Of a DNA stretch of 64,000 bases, positions 50,201-62,370 are shown in pieces. The notes under the pieces are model-generated. The model did no database searches, was not told where the DNA came from, and was given only the letters and a program-made list of their open reading frames with translations. Source of the DNA: Cucumis sativus (taxonomy: Eukaryota; Streptophyta; Magnoliopsida; Cucurbitales; Cucurbitaceae); contig NC_026657.2 of assembly GCF_000004075.3 (NCBI RefSeq), forward strand, positions 10,106,001 through 10,170,000, in the 5' to 3' direction. How positions within the stretch are numbered: position 1 is the first letter of the stretch; every line of letters begins with the position of its first letter. A program made the position numbers and the translations under genes.

Positions 50201-53200
50201 GCATTATATAACTAAGCTAAGGTGTATTGGTTTTTTATGTCCTTTCTAACTTTCATTATTGTGAATGAGCGTGACACGTCAAAGTCGTAGGCATGTATTA
50301 ATTTTTTATTGACGTATCTACATTTTCATCGATATATCTACATATCTATGAGTTTAACATAGAGATAAAGATGTTATTTCATAAGAAAAGTCGATGAATA
50401 CAAATGTCATTAGAATGAGTACAATATTTACAAAATATAAAATGTTTTCACTTTTTTTCCTACTTAAATTCATTCCTTATTGATATTTCTATTGTTATTT
50501 TAAGTAAAACGTATATTGACATTTACATTTTCAAACTTAATCATGGTTTGAGCCAGTAGAATCGAATAATAATTACAGAAGGAATTTCTACCATATGTGG
50601 TTGTTACTACACTATCTTTACACGTATTTGATATTATATTAGAGTTATCATATGTTGTGAATTGCAATACCAAATCATATCTTCACAAATCTTTTTATAA
50701 TAATGTCTACTAAATCTCTATATTTGTAAAGTTTCTAAAATGTCCTTAGACTTACAAAATAATGTGCCACAATCCACCACTTTCAATAAATCCTTCAACT
50801 TTCTATTTTCTTTTTGACATGATTTTGTCACTAACATAATAAAAAAAATGATTATGTTTGTCCTAAATTAATGATCAAAATGATATAATTAGATGGTACA
50901 TGCATGTTTAAAAGGTGTAAAATTTAATTGGACTAATTAACTAGAACAAAACTTAAAAAGTTTAGTGGCTACTAAATTCTTTTAAAATTGGAGTAGTTAG
51001 ACCCAATCCTAAAATTGTAAGAACATTGAATTGTAATTTATCTTTGTTTATAATTTCGTTCTTAAACTGTTCTTCTTAAAATGCTAACTAAATTTCAAAG
51101 GAAAGAAGTAGTTTTGGCCAAGTTGGCCAAGATTTTTAAAATGAATCAAATACTACAAAATAAAAATGGTAGTTTTGCATTTTAAAAAAAATATGAGTGG
51201 AAAAACATTTTTTTATTTAAATATTTTTATATTTAAAAACAGAAAATCATATGAGATAAATTGATCAGAATCTGTTTAATTATTTTATGATAAATTTTAT
51301 TTTTTCTAATTAGTACAAAAAAGGAGATAGGAAATCCAACTTTGATCTAAGGAAGACAATGTGCATAAATCTATTTTAATTTACATTCTTTTATAATAAC
51401 TTGTGTGTATATGAGCATATTTTTAAGTGTCTGGTGATAGAAGAACTCTTAATAAAACTGCAAACCCAATCCTTGCAAGGTTAAAGCTCAATGAATAATA
51501 GTATTGACTTTTTATAAAGGTTTTGTCGGTTCATAAAATTCAAATTTTAAAAACCAAAACTATTTTATCATACAAATTTCGAAAAAGAATTAAGACGAGA
51601 TAAGCATTCAAACACGTTAACATACGTAAAAAATTAAGATTATATTTACACGCTTTGTTTGAAATTATATTTCTTAACAATTATGTTTATTACTTTGGCC
51701 AACTTTTCAGAAGAAAAAAATGGTTGGAATCTTCGCAATAGTGAACTAAAGAACACCCTTTAATCTCTAATTACCAAAATAAAATGAATAATGAAGTAAA
51801 GGCCTATTAGTAACTAACCATTTCATTTTACAGTTTCTTTTTTTTAGAAAATCATTATTTTTTTATTATATTTTCTTGGGTAGATTTTGAAAATAAAAAA
51901 TATGTTTCTTAAACAATGAAAGAAACTCTTGAAAAGTAGGAAAAAAGAATCAAACATCTAATATAAGTAATATAGGAGTTATTGGAGTTGAGATCTTCAT
52001 TTGGGTAGTAATTTCTCGTCTTCTTCTTTATTTTTCGTAGATATGGAAAATGCTCGATCATAGTTTACTCTATTAAGACACCATTGACCATTTCTCTAAA
52101 AAAAAATGATAATCATAATAAAGCATATAACACACAGTCCACTCACCCACCCACACTCATACGAAAATTGTATGTGGTTGATAAATAATTAGTTGTATGG
52201 TTTTAGATCACCTCAATCTCCAACCACATCGAATACATATGGTCTCACATTCAAGAAATAGAAGATTAAGTTCAATTTTTATTTTATCAACTTTCACATA
52301 TAACGATAATATTTTAAGTCCCTCGAAATTATATAAATATTAAACACTTTTGAATGGTTCAACTTTTATTATTTAGAAGTTTAATTTCTATAATTACTGT
52401 TAGTTTCAGCGTACAATTTTAATATTTAGATAAATTTAAGGACTAATTTTTTATGATTAAATGTTTTAGAGTGTAATTTTATCTACCATCAGACACAACC
52501 AAAATTTGCAATTTGCTCCAAGAAATACTTAACCTATATATTTTCAAAATTTTATGCTAAAATAAAAATTACATTGTAACAAATGGGTGAATATTAACCA
52601 CACTTTTTTTAATCAAATATAAACTATATTATTAAGTTGCTAAAAGAAATATACATTACTAGAAAGAAAAAAAAAAAGTGCTACACCACACTTACCTTTA
52701 TGGAAACTTAGAAAGTTGCTTGATAAATTTTTTTTCATATATATATATATATATGAGAAATAACAAAAAAAAGAATAAAAATTCAAGAACATATATATTC
52801 ATCCATCTTTAGGACAAATACTTCGTGTATATCTCAAAATCTTAACATATTAGTTCAAGTCAATCAACTTCATAAATACAGATCATTACGACTTAGAATA
52901 CAAATCTTACTCTTAAAATTTTTAGCTTCTACACTTTGTCACTCTCTAACTTAAGGCATATTAGAATGTGTACTCTAATATGGACAAAACTTTCTCTTTT
53001 GTAGACTACATTTTCTTCTCTTTTTTAAAAAATAAATTTACTATTAATGTCATGTGAAAGTCCGACAAGTTTTTCTTTTATCCATATTTTGACTACAAGG
53101 ATATAGATTTATCAACATAGTTGAAGCTAGAAGATAAATTTCATAAGATTTTAAATCTTACCCTCGTATATAAGTAATTCCAATTCTACATGTTCTAACT

Positions 53201-54960
53201 TTAAAATTAACTTTTTCTACAATTTTCAAACGTATTCATGAAAATTAAATTCATGTAAAGTAGGATTAAATGTGTAATTTTAATCCCCAAAGCTTTTATC
53301 CACTTTGATGTTATTAGTGGGTAAGTCAAATCAAGGGTGGATAAACCTAGTGGTAACCTAATAGTAACACAACACACTAACATTGATTCAAGGCTTACAA
53401 TTACTTGTGATTGAAAATTATTCTCATCCACCAAATATACCCAAAACCAAGTATCCAAAAAGACACCAAAATAAATGGAAATTGGGAGATTGTGCCCTCA
53501 AATAATTTAAAACATTTTCAACCAACCCATCATAGAAAGTTCCATTTTCAGCAAACCAATGATCTTCTTAAGAACTTTTTTTTGTTTGTTTTTTTAATTT
53601 GCTCCACTTAATTATGACCTACAAATGGGCCCCCAAAGCAAAACGTGCAATATGATATGAAGCATTAATTTTCAATTGAAATTAAACAATTTCGTGGGGA
53701 AATCTCAAGACTCAGATTTTGGTAAGCTATGAAGTGACGTCGACCACCAACCTTTTTTTTTCTTTTTTTCTTTTTTTCAAATTAATCTAATGAAATTCTC
53801 CTACTAAGAGGTGCACATAATCATTGTTTGGTTAATGCGTTGGAAATTTATTACAAGAGGTCAGAATAAATGTAAAGAAGTAGTTGCACATGTGGATATA
53901 TTTAATCCATAATTAGTGAACTTTTATCTAAAAATTACTAAAACTTGTCTCGTCGTGACCTTATGACTCCACATTCCACTAATTGGTTTTCATTAAGCTG
54001 ACTTAGAGTCAGTACGGAAATAATGGGAGAAGAAAAAAATTAACGAAACCATGCAACTAAAGTGATAACCTGTTGTTGTAGTCCATCAAACCTTTCAATG
54101 TAATAATTTGAAGATGAAAAGAGCTTTCACCGTAATAAGACTTAGGAGGTCATGTATTATTGTTAGAAATACATGTCAACTTATTTTACAACATTTCAAT
54201 TCAAGTTAGTTGTCTATTTTGGTAGTTCGTTTTATTGATTTAGTTAAACTTGTCAATTGCCTTTAAATTTTTAGACCAATATGATTAAAGTAATTTAAAT
54301 TAGGGTCGTAAATGTTAGCTAATATAAATTAGATTTACCTTTACTCATTAGCTTAAATTTTTTTAACATATTTATTTTATATCTTAACTCACTAACTTAA
54401 ACTGTTGGATCAATCGGTAATTTAATATGGTATATCACAGTCAATAATCTAGGGAGGTCATGTGTTCAAATTCATCTAATATTATTTACCTTCCCTTACT
54501 AGTTTAAGTTAATCTTTTGGATCAATGGGTGATTTAAAAATGAATATATGGTTTAACTATCCTAGCTTTAAGAAAAATGTTCTTTACCAATTTTGAGATC
54601 AAAAGTTCAATTATTTTTTCATTAAAAAAAACTTACAAAAATGAGTAGAGTTCATCTAACAATCTAACATAGTAGACATAGTGTTCATACTATCTATCTT
54701 GAAGCAAGAGATTCTTAGTTACACCCCACAATTTTACTATAATCTTAGTCTTTTCTTTTTCGATCAAAGTTTTAGTATCATACTTGCATGAACAATTTAT
54801 AAAGTTTAATGTCTATATATGGTTCTAGTTTGAGAATGCAAAGTTCAAAGCCATTGAACAATGCTTAGAACATAAAGATTTTAATCATGTATAAATTTCA
54901 TATAATCTTGCCTTGCCAATAGTGATCAAAATGAATCAATTATTTATGAATGAAATTTTA
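50201..54960. other. Intergenic DNA between STP genes C and D
   Basis: AT-rich with no recognised gene. It contains an AT repeat at 52737-52754, T/C tracts at 53750-53785, and two related phrases ending GATCAAT followed by GGTGATTTAA-like text at about 54393-54435 and 54495-54535. Short frames at 53207-53458 (-) and 53411-53611 (+) resemble nothing. Confidence 0.6.
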
Positions 54961-54973
54961 TTAATTTATGTTG

Positions 54974-54981
54974 CCACGTGG
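54974..54981. promoter_or_regulatory. G-box / ABRE-like palindrome in the STP13-like promoter
   Basis: CCACGTGG is a perfect G-box core (CACGTG at 54975-54980), about 95 bases before the TATA box and in a GC-richer patch. Such sites bind bZIP and bHLH factors, including those acting in abscisic acid signalling. This fits the reported stress and ABA response of Arabidopsis STP13, but binding here is inference. Confidence 0.55.
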
Positions 54982-55067
54982 ACAAATCCTGGCGGAGGGC
55001 ACGGGCTGGCGCTGGGCATTCGCCTTGCCTCCTGACAAGTGCAGTCCGATACTATTGTCCCTCAGCC

Positions 55068-55074
55068 TATAAAT
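55068..55074 (+). promoter_or_regulatory. TATA box of the STP13-like gene
   Basis: TATAAAT about 183 bases before the ATG at 55251. It is followed by a CT-rich leader without upstream ATGs. Confidence 0.65.
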
Positions 55075-55250
55075 TCCTCACGCCATTTCACACTCCACAC
55101 ACCAATTTCTCCTTTCCCTCTTCTCTCATTTTTTCTTCTTCTTGAATTTTCCTTATTAACCATTGCCGCCTTTTCTTCCGGAAGTACTTTCCTTAAGATT
55201 TCCATTAATTAAGTGATCGTGTTTAGTAAGAACACAAAGTCGCCGTAACC

Positions 55251-58200
55251 ATGCCTGCAGGAGGATTCTCCGCCGTCCACAAGAATGGCGGAACAGAGTT
55301 CGAGGCTAAAATCACTCCGATCGTCGTCATTTCCTGTGTAATGGCGGCAACCGGCGGTCTCATGTTCGGCTACGACGTCGGTGTCTCAGGTCACTACTCA
55401 AACTCTCTCTCGCTATCTCGATCTCTATCTTATACATTGATTAAGAACACATCACGATTTCAGTTGTCAGGAATCAGGATGACGTTTCTTTCTGATTTAG
55501 TTTGAAATTATCATCAATATGAATTCAAATCTTCTCGGATCTTCGTACACGGTGATTTTATTATTATTTTGCAAATCCTTAACTTATGGCCGTTTACGAT
55601 TAAGTCGCGATGTACTTGATTATATCACCTCATTGTCAGTCGCCTTCTTGTGTTTCTTTCCTCTTGATCAGTTTTTTATTAATCAAAATTCTGAACGAAT
55701 GGCTGCTATACTATTACGATTGATCGATCGACTGTGTGTTCTGCTATCACGACTGTTACACACTACATTTTTTGTGCCATAGACTAGCCTAAAATTACAG
55801 AAATATAAATTAGCCTAGAACATTGAGATATTAATTTGCTAATGTATAGAACAACGACGATGTGCTTGATCGATTATTACTCTACCAGGTGTGACTTATT
55901 ACGTTTTTCTTTTAAATCAATTTTTGGTTAATCGTTAAACGTAGGAGGAGTTACTTCGATGCCGGATTTCTTGAAGAAGTTCTTTCCGGTAGTGTATCGG
56001 AAGACACAGCTGAAGGAAGAAAGCGATAGCAACTACTGTAAATACGATAATCAAGGCCTTCAGTTATTTACATCGTCGCTGTATTTGGCCGGTTTAACGG
56101 CGACTTTCTTTGCTTCCTACACCACCAGGAAGCTTGGAAGAAAACTAACGATGTTAATTGCTGGCGTTTTCTTCATTATTGGAACCGTGCTTAATACCAC
56201 CGCTGAAAATCTCATGATGCTCATCGTCGGTAGGATCTCACTTGGCTGTGGAGTTGGCTTCGCTAATCAGGTATATGTTTAATTTACAAGTTCTGATTGG
56301 CATTAGATATGATCGGTTAGTGGAATATAAACAAAACATCCAAATTGCGTCCTTTTGTCTTTAAAATTTTTTAATCCAATATGAAATAATATTTCACTTC
56401 AACATTACTTTACATAATGTTTTTCTTACAGTAAAATGAAATAAAGATAGGAACCACTATAAATTGAGTTGAGTACATTCTTTTATATGTTATTGTGGCG
56501 TGGAACATTTATGCTCGTGTTTTAACTTTTCGATTTTACAAAAACATTTCTGTGACGAACTTTTATGGTCATATATTTTTACAGTTAAAATACCATCAAC
56601 ATCTCTAGATGTATAGGTATTTTAATGAGCAGGTTAGCTATAGTCATTTTATGATAACATCAACTATGTGATAACGTTGAATTTAATTTCCAAACATGTG
56701 TGGTTTCGTTTATATGACATATATTATCTGATAGGTATAGATATATATTGAATATATCTTTTGGTATTTCTTTTAGTTCAAGAATATTTAAATTACTTAA
56801 GAGTTTAAATATATAGATTAATAAATGTTTATGTCTACATTTTGATATTCCTAAGATACGAGGAGTAAAATATATTTTTAGTTCATGGAGTTTAGAATTT
56901 TTATCTATTTAGTCACAAAAGTTTTAAAATAAGCATTATTAATATTTTAAATCTAGAAAATGATTTTAAATGATCTCTAGATCATTTAGTTAACTAATCA
57001 ACTGTTAATTTTATTTGGAAAATAATCTATTTTGGCTAAAATTCCTTTAGTTTTCTTTTTTCCTTTCCTGATTTTTGCTGATTTGGAGTATTTGAGAGTT
57101 TAATATATATATTTGGATTTTTCTCAAATTAAAAATAATTTCAATTATTATATTTAATTATACACGGTCGTGGAGATATACCTTTATCAAACTTTTGACT
57201 AAGATCAAGTGTATATATAGGTCATGAAATATATACACTTATCTTTTGCCTGCAGAAAGATATACACTTATTTGTTGTCTTATATAATTCTTTTCTAGGT
57301 TTAATAAACCTAAGTAACAAGATCACATGAATTCTTTACACCCTTTCTAAATAATATAGACCTTTCAAATCTAGAAAACAAAAATGAGCTTAGTTCAACC
57401 GCAATTGTTATTTTTATTTTAAAGTTGGTAGATTTAATTTGTCATTCTCGTTCTATTAATAGACTTATGAACATTGATCTAAAAATTAAGTATGACTCTT
57501 TAAATTTCAACTAAACATTTCTTTTTTCTTTTCTTTTTTTCTTTTTTCTTCTTTTTAGTAAGATTAAGAAATTTGAGAAATGTTGAATAGAAATGCCCTA
57601 TTACATAATAAATTTACAATCCATAAATTCATTACTATCAATTTAAAATTTTATTTGAACACAAATTTTTATGATTGAACCAGCTATTAGACACTCATCA
57701 AATTTTGAAGACTAATCTCGTAAAATTTAACCTACAAAGAAAAAACACATACACAAGAAAAAAAAGTGAGACAAATATTTACACATTTTTATAAACGTAG
57801 AAAGGAACTCGTTGCCCACAGAATAGATAAATAAGCAAACATGTCATAACAAGATGAGACGATGTTGTCTAGATAGCCACAACATTTTCGCTACTTGTTC
57901 AAAGAACGTATGTGAATTTTGTTTCTATTTCATTATTAGCTTTTAACAAAATTTAGTTTATATAATTGAGATGTAAAAATATGTGCATATGATAGTTTTT
58001 TGTTTTTTTAACTATTATTATTAATTAGCATGTGCATATATTATTTCAATCTCTGTCATTTTAGTTTAGAATGTATATATGGTTAGTGTTCTTTATCAAA
58101 TTTTGAAGTTTACATGATTTTTGTTCCCAATTCATAGTTCATTCCAGAGAGGTTAAATTTTATCCATATTCCTTTTATCTTTGTTAATAATGGGTGGTAT

Positions 58201-61200
58201 TAATTATATATTATAATTTATTTGAAAAGAGGGTGGCAGAGCTGGTGTAGTCTGTAGACAATAACATAGTGCTGTTGTGACCAATAATTTCTTTACTACT
58301 CCTTAAGATAATTTTTTCTATAATATATATTAAAAAATATATAGTAAGTGTAAGACCAATTAGAATCAGCAAGTTTAGGTATAAGGAAAATAAAGACCAA
58401 AAATATAATTGAACTTTTGAAATGAAGACCCATTGGAAGCTTGTGAATTGTAAAATAAAGTGTCTTTTTCTCTTTATGGCCATTAATATAATTTCACATG
58501 AAGCCGTCTACGTCACCCATTTTTATTTCTTTCTACACCTTTCCTCAATCCTTCTTTTTTTTCTTCTCTCTTTTTGTTTTATATTTTTCTCTTCACCCTT
58601 TTTTTTTATGAAGTATTACTAATAATTTTCAAACATCACTTTCTCTCCCATGAAAAATTGTCAGAAATAGCTTCTAATAGATCTTATCTTGTAAAACTAG
58701 CACTCCTTTTAAAAATCGTTTAAACATCTTTTCTCTATCGGTCTTTAGATTGACTATCGAGATTTTTCTAAAATATTAAAAATTTTCAACTTGTCTATTG
58801 TTTTGGCCACTTAAGATTTTTCAGGTACATCTCAATAGACATTATAAAAGAAATATTACTTACTTTTAAATTTAAAATTTTGGCATAAATATATGTTTTT
58901 AAATTTTACACATAAAAAAAGTTATTTAAGATTTGAATAGATTTGAAAAATTGTTAATTTGCTAGATACTCAACAACCCAAAACAATGGTTAGATTGAAA
59001 ATTTTTTATGTTTTTGAGGAATCTCGGTGGTTGAGATTGAAAAATTATGTTCAAACAATTTTTAAACAAATGTGCTAATTTTACAAGGCAAAATAGCTAT
59101 TTCATATTTGTGAGAACTTTCCATGTTGATGTCCTTTCATTAGCTCTTCACGATCTATATGGTATCTCCAACTATTCAATATATAACGCGCACACACACA
59201 CGTATTTAATGAAACTATATTTTAATAATCTTTTAGATCAACTCTTTTAAAGCTAAGATTTACATAGCTATTTGTTAAATTTGTAGATGGTATGTCTATT
59301 AGCTCCAATTACCTTCATCTTTCAAACTAATTACAATGGAAATCAATATGTGAAACAGGCAGTTCCATTATTCCTTTCGGAGATCGCCCCAACTAGAATC
59401 CGTGGAGGATTAAACATACTATTCCAGCTCAACGTCACCATAGGCATTCTCTTTGCAAATCTGGTCAACTATTTCACTGCTAAGTAAATTCCCTCTTGAC
59501 TAAACGAAGAAACATAGCACAAATTTTCATTTCAACGTAAAAAGTAAGCCTTTTTCTTTTCTTTTTTTGTCTATACAGAATAGAGGGAGGGTGGGGGTGG
59601 AGGCTGTCGCTGGGTTTGGCCGGAATTCCCGCCGGCCTCCTAACTCTGGGGGCTTTGATGGTGGTGGACACTCCCAACAGCCTCATAGAGCGTGGCCGTA
59701 TGGAAGAAGGCAAAGCGGTGCTTAAAAAGATACGTGGAACTGATAATGTGGAAGCAGAGTTCTTGGAGTTGGTAGAGGCCAGCCGTGTGGCTCGAGAGAT
59801 AAAACACCCTTTTAGAAACCTACTCAAGCGGAGGAACCGCCCCCAGCTCATCATTGCTGTTGCCCTCCAGGTTAGTATCATACATTACCGTCCAACTCTT
59901 CCCCAGAGATATCATTCTAAGTATCTTGCTTGAGCTATCTTTGTATTATTGCAACCACATCCGATATTTATATGACATTAGAGGTTCTATTTCAAAACTC
60001 ATTCACAAGGATCAAATAGGTAATTCATTTATATATCTTATTAGGAATGAGGTCTTCCAAAATAAGATAATAGTATTATCTTTTCCATACGGACTAGGTC
60101 AACTTTTAAATTCTTTGTATATCATATCTTAGTTGATCGTGTGACCAAGTTCCGTAGGAAATGACTAAAGAGTATGGGAATATACGTGGGTAATAACCAT
60201 CCACCATATGAAGCCTTTTGAGTAAATGTTAGCAAAACAAATTTGTGTTTTCAACTCATCTTCAAAAACGATCCAAATACAAGTTATATTTGATCTTTGA
60301 ACTTAGGTTTGAATTTACTTGTAAATGAACCGTTCTCATGTTGGTTTGCCTTCACAACTCAAATTAGTTTTGAAACGTGATATTACTTTCGGGAGTAAAA
60401 GGTAAGGACTTTAAAAAGAATTTGTAGTTCTCTCCCTCCTTGAAAATCTAGATTACCGATTTGTATTTGGATTTGTTATTGAAATTCATCATTCTAGTTG
60501 ATCTAGTTGATCGTACTGATAGCTCACTAAATCCTCGTCTTCTTCCAAACAGATATTCCAGCAATTCACAGGTATCAATGCGATCATGTTCTACGCTCCG
60601 GTCTTATTTAACACACTAGGTTTCAAAAGTAGTGCCTCTTTGTACTCCGCTGTCATAACTGGAGCTGTCAATGTCGCCTCGACAGTCATATCAATCTACT
60701 CCGTTGACAAAGTCGGACGCCGGATGTTATTACTTGAAGCCGGAGTACAAATGTTCATTTCTCAGTTAATGATCGCCATAGTTCTAGGAATCAAAGTTAA
60801 TGATCACTCTGACAATTTAACCAAAAGCTTTGCAACATTAGTTGTGGTCATGGTTTGCACCTTCGTCTCTTCATTTGCATGGTCATGGGGACCACTAGGA
60901 TGGTTGATTCCAAGCGAAACATTCCCATTGGAGACTCGCTCTGCCGGCCAAAGCGTGACCGTTTGTGTAAATTTGCTATTCACATTTGTGATAGCTCAAG
61001 CCTTCCTCTCGATGCTTTGTCACTTGAAGTTTGGGATATTCTTATTCTTCTCCAGTTGGGTTTTGATAATGTCGGTATTCGTGTTATTCTTGTTGCCAGA
61101 GACAAAGAATGTACCGATTGAAGAAATGACAGAACAAGTATGGAAACGACATTGGTTTTGGAAGAGATTTGTAGAAGAGGACGAAATTGAGGGACAGAAA

Positions 61201-61251
61201 AGAAGTGTGAAGAAACATAGTAATGGCTTTGAACCTTCTCTCGAGTTGTAG
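55251..61251 (+). CDS. STP13: Hexose/H+ symporter, STP13 orthologue (STP gene D)
   Basis: Five exons give 526 residues, the length of Arabidopsis STP13: 55251-55389, 55945-56270, 59359-59483, 59579-59870, 60553-61251. The start at 55251 gives [20 protein letters not shown]. Motifs include Asp42 in [63 protein letters not shown], helix 7 [32 protein letters not shown], and [16 protein letters not shown]. The C-terminal [12 protein letters not shown] parallels the STP13 tail and separates it from genes A-C. It imports glucose, galactose and other hexoses across the plasma membrane; STP13 orthologues withdraw apoplastic sugar during defence and senescence. It has an intron after codon 294 that the other three copies lack, and a 3.1-kb intron 2. 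Promoter elements at 54974 and 55068 are clear. Confidence 0.95.
56271..59358. other. Intron 2 of the STP13-like gene (3.1 kb)
   Basis: AT-rich DNA with long T/C tracts at 57510-57560, and CA repeats near 59190. No coding frame on either strand resembles a known protein, and no transposon ends were recognised. The same intron in genes B and C is under 90 bases, so this copy has expanded. Confidence 0.75.
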
Positions 61252-62370
61252 TAATGATTTAAAATTTCTTGAAGGGTTTCCCTAAATGGTAGAAGGATTA
61301 GGCACCGAATAGATATTATAATGGGACAATAAATTAATGAGGTTCAAGCTCTTTTTCCCTTGGCTAGAAGAGTGGACTTCTTATGCATAAGAGCATTTTT
61401 GCTTCGGCCTCAAACGAAGGAATGATCTTTAATGTCATGGAGCTCAAAACTTGCCTGAAGATGGGTTTGCATTTGTAATGATACTAATAAGTTATATATT
61501 AATTTGTCATGTCTATTTTATACTTGAAATATTGAACCATTTCAATTACATCCCAAACTTTACCTATACTTTCCATGCATGAAATTTAAAGATTTTAAAC
61601 GCAAAATGTACGTATTTTGAAAATAAAGTTACATAAATGTTGCAAAAGTGAACGTAAACTGACTTGAACGATTATTGATATCAAAAAAATGAAGTTAAAT
61701 TAAGGTTAAATTGCAAATTTGATTTCTATAAAATTAAAAAAAAAAAGTTAAAATTTAACCTATGAATTTCATCATTATGGAATGATAAGACATCATAATT
61801 AGTTTATATGGTTTGATAAAAACCTCTAATTCGACAAAATCTTACTAAATAGTTTGAAATAGGATAATTAAAATTATCTCAACCAAGCCTTATAAACGTA
61901 CAGCAAGTTCTTTCTTCATGGTAACTACTTGCAATTATTAAAGTTGAGAAGGCTTGAAAAAGGAGTAATGTCACACATGAGCAAAAGCATAATAATGCTA
62001 ACTTAATTTACTCGAAGCTGAAAGAGGATTTAGAGTAACCAAATTTATTTAATTAAATGAATATCATAAATTATTCCAGTTTGTAAAATCATAAATGATC
62101 TGATTTCCATCGTCCTCTTTCCTTGGCCAAACAATCGGATACTTAGCAAATGGTATGTTCTTCGAGGAGATGTCAGTGGCTCAACACTGATGTTATGGTA
62201 CAGCAAGAAGAGCACCATGTAACAAACAGAAGGTGCATGCTCCGATCTCATAGATCGATTCTAGGGGGCTCGTGTTTTTTGTTTTCAAGATCTTAAGAGA
62301 TTCAACTTTGCTATAATTTTTTCAAGAAGAAGATTAGGGATGAAGAAAGACTAACAGTTTCTCCAGTTTG
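61252..62370. other. Intergenic DNA between convergent STP13-like and acyl-CoA synthetase genes
   Basis: This holds the 3'UTRs of both genes. A stretch at 61700-61790 starting TTAAATTGCAAATTTGAT repeats a phrase also found near 45165. No gene recognised. Confidence 0.6.
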
